Shown: positions 58,601-64,000 of the stretch, one piece after another
How the letters are laid out: each line of letters begins with the position of its first letter
How positions within the stretch are numbered: position 1 is the first letter of the stretch
From: Plenodomus lindquistii
Lineage: Eukaryota; Ascomycota; Dothideomycetes; Pleosporales; Leptosphaeriaceae
Assembly (NCBI GenBank): GCA_025504975.1
Contig: JANUWI010000015.1
Location: forward strand, 62,001 to 126,000
Reading direction: 5' to 3'
DNA length: 64,000 bases
Made by a program: the position numbers and the translations under genes
The notes under the pieces: generated by a model
Databases searched by the model: none
The model's input: the letters and a program-made list of their open reading frames with translations, nothing else
What the model was told of the DNA's origin: nothing

Positions 58601-61600
58601 TTCTAAGCTTTAATAGTTCTAATATTATAGTATTTTTTAAAAGATATAAAGAAGTTACGCTTTATTATAGCTTTTTAGAATTTAAAAAGGTCTAAAAGGT
58701 TATTACCTACTATAAAAAGCGCTAGATGCAGATTATTTACTATTTAATAGAGTATTAGAACGCGCTAGAGGACTGTAACTAGACATTACTACAGATAGCT
58801 TTCTATAAATAGTTTAAAAGTAATAATATAGTCTAATAGAAAGAAAGTATAGTTTACCTAGAGTAGTAGCTATATAATTATTAGTTAAAGCCTAATCTAA
58901 ATATTAAAAAGTACTTTAAAAAGTTCTAAATTAAAATTAAAAGGTGTATTATATTAGAAGAAATTAAAAGAAATAAAAAAAAATACTACTTTATTAAAAA
59001 GCTGCCTATTTACTAAGCGATAAAGGTTCTTTAGAAGTTTAATCTCTCTATAAAGCGCTTTTAGAACTTTAGCTTTAAAAAGATTAGTAGTTATCTATTA
59101 GTCTAAATTAAAATTAAAAAAAAAGTAAAGAGGTTAAACTCTACTAAAGTAATAAAAAAATTTAGTTCTAATTACTAGTTTAATACTTAGAAAGTAGTTA
59201 AAATTAAGCTGTTTTTATTTAGCTAGCCTACTCTACACTATCTAAAAAATACTTAAACACTAAAAGCTTACTAAATAGCTTAGTTTTTTTTAAAAGTACT
59301 AGCTAGCTAAAGTAAAGTTAATATACTTTTAGATAAACTTTTCTAGCTATAACTTAGCAAAGCTAATTTTATTTTAATTTAATAGACACTAAAAAAATCT
59401 AAGCTTTTTATAAACTATTTAATTACTACCTATATTAAAAAAATAGCTAGCAAACGTTTTATAAAAGTATAAACTTAGAATAAGCTACTATAGAACTATT
59501 TCTAGCAACTAAACCTATTTTAGAGGCTTTTAGGCTAGTAAACCTAGAGTATCTTTTAAAACTAGCCTCTATAATTACTTTTTACGTACTTTATCTATAA
59601 TAAACAGGGATATAGTAAAACTAAGTGCCTATTAATTAATTAACTAACTAAAAAAAATTAGTATTACTAGAATAAAAACTAAATATTTTTCTAGAGTACT
59701 TCTAATAACCTATAAAGCTAAGTAACTAGCCTAGATAACTAAAAGTAGCTTAAAACTATTATAGCCTATATTAAGTAAACGTAGATTAAATAGAATTTTA
59801 GTCTATTTATAGTTAAAGCACTTTAGCTTAAAAACTTATTACCTCTAGTTACTATTTAGAATAACTCTATAGTTATAAATTTAAACTCTAATATAAACTT
59901 AGAATCTATTTTAGTAGAAAATTACTAGGTATTCTAGAACGCTTTCTATTTAGTAATTATAGAAAATAATAATTTTTATATAATCTAAGCAGCCTAGATT
60001 AAATATAAATTAATTATCTAAAAGACTATTAATTAACGCGTATTTAGAAATCTAAAAGTATAGAAGCTAAAGCTAGACTTAAACTCTATAGTACTAAAGG
60101 CTATTTTTAAAAAAGCTAAAAAAAACTAGCCTATTTAACTAAAAAGCCGCTAAAACTTTATTATAGAAAGAAATAAGCTATAAAAAGCTAAGCAAGTCTA
60201 GCCTATAAATAAAAAGATAATTAATAATACGCTAGAAAAAACCTTTATAAAAAAAGCACTAATTCTAAAGAAAATTTAGTTTATAGAAAGAATTTTACTA
60301 ACTACTAATAAAGTTATTATATTAATTCTCTCTACTACTATATTAATACTAGTAGGCACGTTTATTAAAAATATACTAAAAGTATATAAAAAGCTTTTTT
60401 AAAACACCTATAGTAAAGAAAAACTAGATAAAAAGTACTTTCTATAGGTAAATGCTACTTGCACCGCTAAAAAAAACTTAGAGAATAAAAAAAACTACTA
60501 ACTAATTTTTAGATTAGTTTCTATTATAAATATAGCTGCTATCTCTAATTATATTTTTATTAAAACTAGTTTAAGCAGCTTAGTGTTCTAGTGTTACAGT
60601 ATAACTACTACTAATTAGAAAAATTTAGAGATTAATTAGGTGTAGGCTAGTATTAAAAGTAGTAAAAAAAACTAATAAAAGCTTAAACTAGTAACTATAA
60701 AATAGTAGTACTATAATAAACAAGTAGATGTAAAGTATATTTAGAAAAACTACCTAAAAGTGCCTATAACTATTAAAAATAAGTATTTTTTTAGTTTTTT
60801 TAATATAGAAGCTAAGCTAAACACTATTTAGTATAAAACTATAAATAAAGCCTAACTCTCTATTTTAACACTTCTTTAGAAAATAAAAAACGTAAAAATA
60901 GTCTCTATAAATAGTTTAATAGGTAGTTTTAGTAGAATTATTTAGAAAGTATTAGTAGAAATAGAATTAATTATTATATAGATAAACTTCTTTATAATTA
61001 ACTACTATATAAATATAATTATTCTAGAAAACCTATTTTTTATAGATGTTTAAATAAATATTAAATACTCTACCTATAGGCTTACCTACTACTAAATTTT
61101 TAGTAAAAATAAAGAAAAAAGCACCTAGTTTATATATATAAAAAATAATTAGATAAATACTAGAGAGATTATAGTTTAATTAGTAGAAAAAGGCAGGAGG
61201 ATATAGAAGCTAGTAATATATCTCTATAATAGAATTAAAAACTAGATCTTTTAGTAAGCTTAGCTTAGCTTTAAATAAACTTAACTATAAAGCTAGTTAC
61301 TAAATAGGTTATAAAAAAAGAGATCTAATCTATAATTTCTAGTAAAAAAGACTTTTTTACCTAGAAAGGCGTAGAATCTCTAGGTAAAAACTAGTTAAAT
61401 AATATAGTTTTCTAGAATAATAAAGGACTTTTTATTATAGCATATAAAAATATTATAAAAAAGATTTAGTAAGTAGTCTTTATAAACCTAGTTTAAAAAC
61501 TAGAAGATAGCTATTTAGTTACTTTAGTAATAGACTTCTAGACTAACTTTCTAGAAAAAAAAAAGCAAATTTTAAAACTAATAATTAGAGTTTAGATGCG

Positions 61601-64000
61601 TTTTTAGGCTAACTTTTTCTATCTAGAATTTAACACGCTTTATAAGTAAAAAGGAGTTAAAGTAGAGCCTATAGATAACTCTAGTTAGAAACTCTAAAAT
61701 ATCTCTAGGTAATTAGACTAGAAGAAAAAAGCCTAGAAAAAGTAAATTTTAAATACTAACTAGAAGTAAGCCCTTTTCTATAACTACTTTAAACTCTAAT
61801 ATACAAATTTTCTATAAAATTAGAGACTTACCTCTAAACGCATTTTAAAGATAAAGATCTCTCTAGACTTTCTAAAAAAAAAGTAAAAGATGCTTCTAGA
61901 GATACTCTGTTAGAAAAAAGCTGCTTTAGTATAGAATTTTAAAAAATTAGAGCAAGTAAGCTATAAAGTAATACTACTAGTTATAATTAATATAGTGCCC
62001 TATAAAGCCTAGTAAGTACTCTAATTTCTAGTTCTAAAAAAGCTTTAGAATACTATTATTAAAATAATTTAAATCTATATTAACTAAAGGACTTTTAAGC
62101 TGTATAAAAGCTAGTATAGAAACCTTTACTTTTTTATAGTAAAAAAAGATTAGGACTATTAGCTTATTAATAACGCCTAGAAAATAAATAAAATTACTAT
62201 TTAGAATATAAATATACTGCCTAATTCTAATAAACTAGCTAAAAAGTTTATAGAATACTAGATTATATTATTTACTAATTTTTTTTTAGAGTATAATTAG
62301 ATAGAGCTTAATATTTAATTATAGGATATTACTATATTTTTTACTTTTTTAGAACTAGTTAGATAGTGCACTCTATTTATAAATGTAACTAATTTAGTTA
62401 TAGAGTTTATTTATTATCTAATAAAAATTTATTAGAAGTATATTTCTAAAATTTATATACTATATTTTAATAATGTATGTATTAAAGGCCTAAAAACTAA
62501 CTACTAGAAAAAGATAATTAAAAAGGGCATTTAAAAATATATTACTAAGTATATTATAAACTTTAACAAAGTTTTAGCAGACGTTAAATGTGCTAGCGTA
62601 ATAGTTTTAGAGTATAAATCTAACTTTTACTACTTTTCTATATTTATTATAGGCTATAAAATTAATAAGTATAGCTAATATTCTAGTAAATAAAAAGTAA
62701 TTAAAATAGCTACCTAGCTAGAATACTATAACCTAAAAAAAGTATAGAGTTTTTTAGAAGTCTACGTATATTACTAAGTGTAGATTATAGACTTTACTAT
62801 TATAGTAGACCTTTTTTTTAACCTACTATAAAAGAGTGCTAAATAGACTTAGATAACTATCTATTAGAAAGTAATAGATTAACTAAAAAAGGCTTTAGTA
62901 TTACTACCCGCACTAGTTTTAATTAACTATTCTAAACCCTTTTAAGTAATAATTCTAGCCTATAATAGATTAAAAAAGGGCTAGAGAGTAAACTTTATAT
63001 AAATAGCTTTAAATAGAAAAAAATATATAATCTAATTTAAAAGTAGAGTATAGTTAAAAGTAGAGTAAAACTAGAATACTAGAAAGTATAAATACAAATT
63101 ACTACTTCTAGTAATTAAAAAGTTCTAGCCCTATTTATATAGCGTGTATTTTATAGTTAAAATAGATATAAAAACTTTTATAGCCTAGTTTTAAAAAAGC
63201 GCTACTAATCTGCCTAGCTTACTTATAATTTAGTAGCTAGCTTATTTAAATATATAGAACTTTAATATTATTTATATACCTAGTAAAAAAAATGTAGTAG
63301 CTAATACTCTTTTAAAACTACTAGAAAAAAATAGCTAGAAGCTGCCTAATAAGCCTAAAAAAAATATAGAGAACTTTATTAATATTACCTTTAACGCTCT
63401 AAGCCTAGATATTCTAATTAATAATTAGGTTTAGTACTCCTCTATAATAGTAGACATTTTATTTAGTAATAGCCTGCTTACTAAAAACTATTTAAAAGAG
63501 TTATAAACTATAGCTAAGTAGATTTTTTATTAAAAGCGCTCTAAAGGACTTAATTAAAGTAAGTTTACTAAATTTAAAAAAAAGGCTCTGTAGTATAATA
63601 TTTAGAAATAGTACCTTTTTATTTAGCTTTCTAGAAACCGCCCTTTTTAAAAGGTTATTAATAAGTATAAACTAAAATAATAAATTATTATAGCTTTTTA
63701 TAAAAAATCTAGCTATTAAAGTAAAAAAGAAACCTAGTAAAAAGTATAGTTAAAATACTACTAGAAAAAACTCTATTAGAATATATAGCAGTATATTAAA
63801 ACTTATATAGTTTACTAAAAGTATAATAATTAGTTATTAAAAAAAATTTTCTATTTTACTAAGCTACTATTAACGCTATAGGTATAGATTATAATTAACA
63901 TTATATATATACTAGAAAAAAGAAATAGAAAGTTTTTTATAATAGTAGTATATAATTATATATTATAGTACCTAGAAGCAGAAGCTTTAAAACATAATAA
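58600..64000 (+). mobile_element. RIP-degraded Ty3/gypsy retrotransposon B, cut by the window end
   Basis: On the plus strand, with stops read as Gln/Trp, a gag-like region (about 58.6-59.2 kb, e.g. VFFKRYKEVTLYYSFLEFKK) is followed by pol. In reverse transcriptase the F-DD box is now YFNNVCIKG near 62,463-62,490, then KVLADVKCAS and KVIKIAT. The thumb/RNase H region has KKALVLLPALVLINYSKPF near 62,890. RNase H ends with NIIYIPSKKNVVANTLLKL near 63,259-63,315, where the family has VPGKKNVVADALSR. The integrase HHCC finger is at about 63.69-63.83 kb and the core starts IIINIIYILE near 63,890. The element runs off the window within integrase. It differs in sequence from element A, so it is another family. 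RIP damage is lighter here. Ends not delimited. Confidence 0.85.

Larger units (their letters stand above)
41850..64000. repeat. RIP-mutated AT-rich block of nested transposon relics
   Basis: More than 22 kb in which TAA and TAG fill all frames and only one stretch exceeds 60 open codons. The dinucleotides CA and TG are nearly missing from 42 to about 57.5 kb, while CT, CG and GC-type pairs remain. C-to-T change at CpA on both strands is the known product of repeat-induced point mutation in filamentous ascomycetes. From about 58 kb onward CA and TG are somewhat more frequent. The block continues beyond the window. It should be heterochromatic and silent (inference). Confidence 0.9.

Overview
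The window comes from a filamentous ascomycete, most likely a Pleosporales-type Dothideomycete (inference). Genes carry short introns, mostly 48-100 bp with GTRNGT-like donors. The protein set is typical of such fungi: CRH-type GH16 wall enzyme, fungal pectinesterase, Zn2Cys6 regulator, S28 peptidase, DUF4470-MYND protein. A GC-balanced gene block joins abruptly to a long AT-rich block with the signature of repeat-induced point mutation (RIP).

Gene block, 1 to about 41.8 kb. I support 16 protein-coding genes. In order: a 5'-truncated tandem RING protein (+); a large secreted DUF7029/DUF7223-like protein (-); a methionine-permease-like APC transporter (-); a pectinesterase (+); a small C2H2-like zinc-finger protein (+); a CRH-type GH16 transglycosylase (-); a second protein with the same C2H2-like module (-); a DUF4470/MYND protein (-); an F-box-like protein (-); an Osh6/7-type oxysterol-binding protein (-); a Pnc1-type nicotinamidase (-); cytochrome c oxidase subunit 4 (+); the KEOPS subunit Cgi121 (-); a Zn2Cys6 transcription factor (+); an S28 serine peptidase (+); and a dual-specificity phosphatase (-). 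Exon structures were built by hand and keep reading frame across every junction, except for the two zinc-finger genes, where the 5' ends are uncertain. I see no biosynthetic cluster. Three products act at or outside the wall (pectinesterase, CRH, S28 peptidase); the rest are dispersed housekeeping or regulatory genes.

AT-rich block, about 41.85-64.0 kb. Stops fill all six frames, and the dinucleotides CA and TG are almost missing between 42 and 57.5 kb. Reading stops as former Gln or Trp codons, I recognise a Ty3/gypsy element on the minus strand (gag about 54.0-52.4 kb, protease about 51.8, reverse transcriptase about 51.0-50.4, RNase H about 50.2-49.7, integrase about 49.2-48.5). A complete 1,852-bp pogo/Fot1-like DNA transposon (54,091-55,942) sits at or near its 5' side, with 49-bp terminal inverted repeats and a TA target duplication. 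A second Ty3/gypsy element lies on the plus strand from about 58.6 kb and leaves the window inside its integrase. About 41.85-48.3 kb and 55.95-58.6 kb are RIP-mutated DNA I could not assign.

The most unusual observations are the pair of local zinc-finger paralogues about 5 kb apart, one of which shows an in-frame TAG in its best-looking first exon; the nested, RIP-mutated pogo element with intact ends; and the different depth of CA/TG loss between the two gypsy copies.
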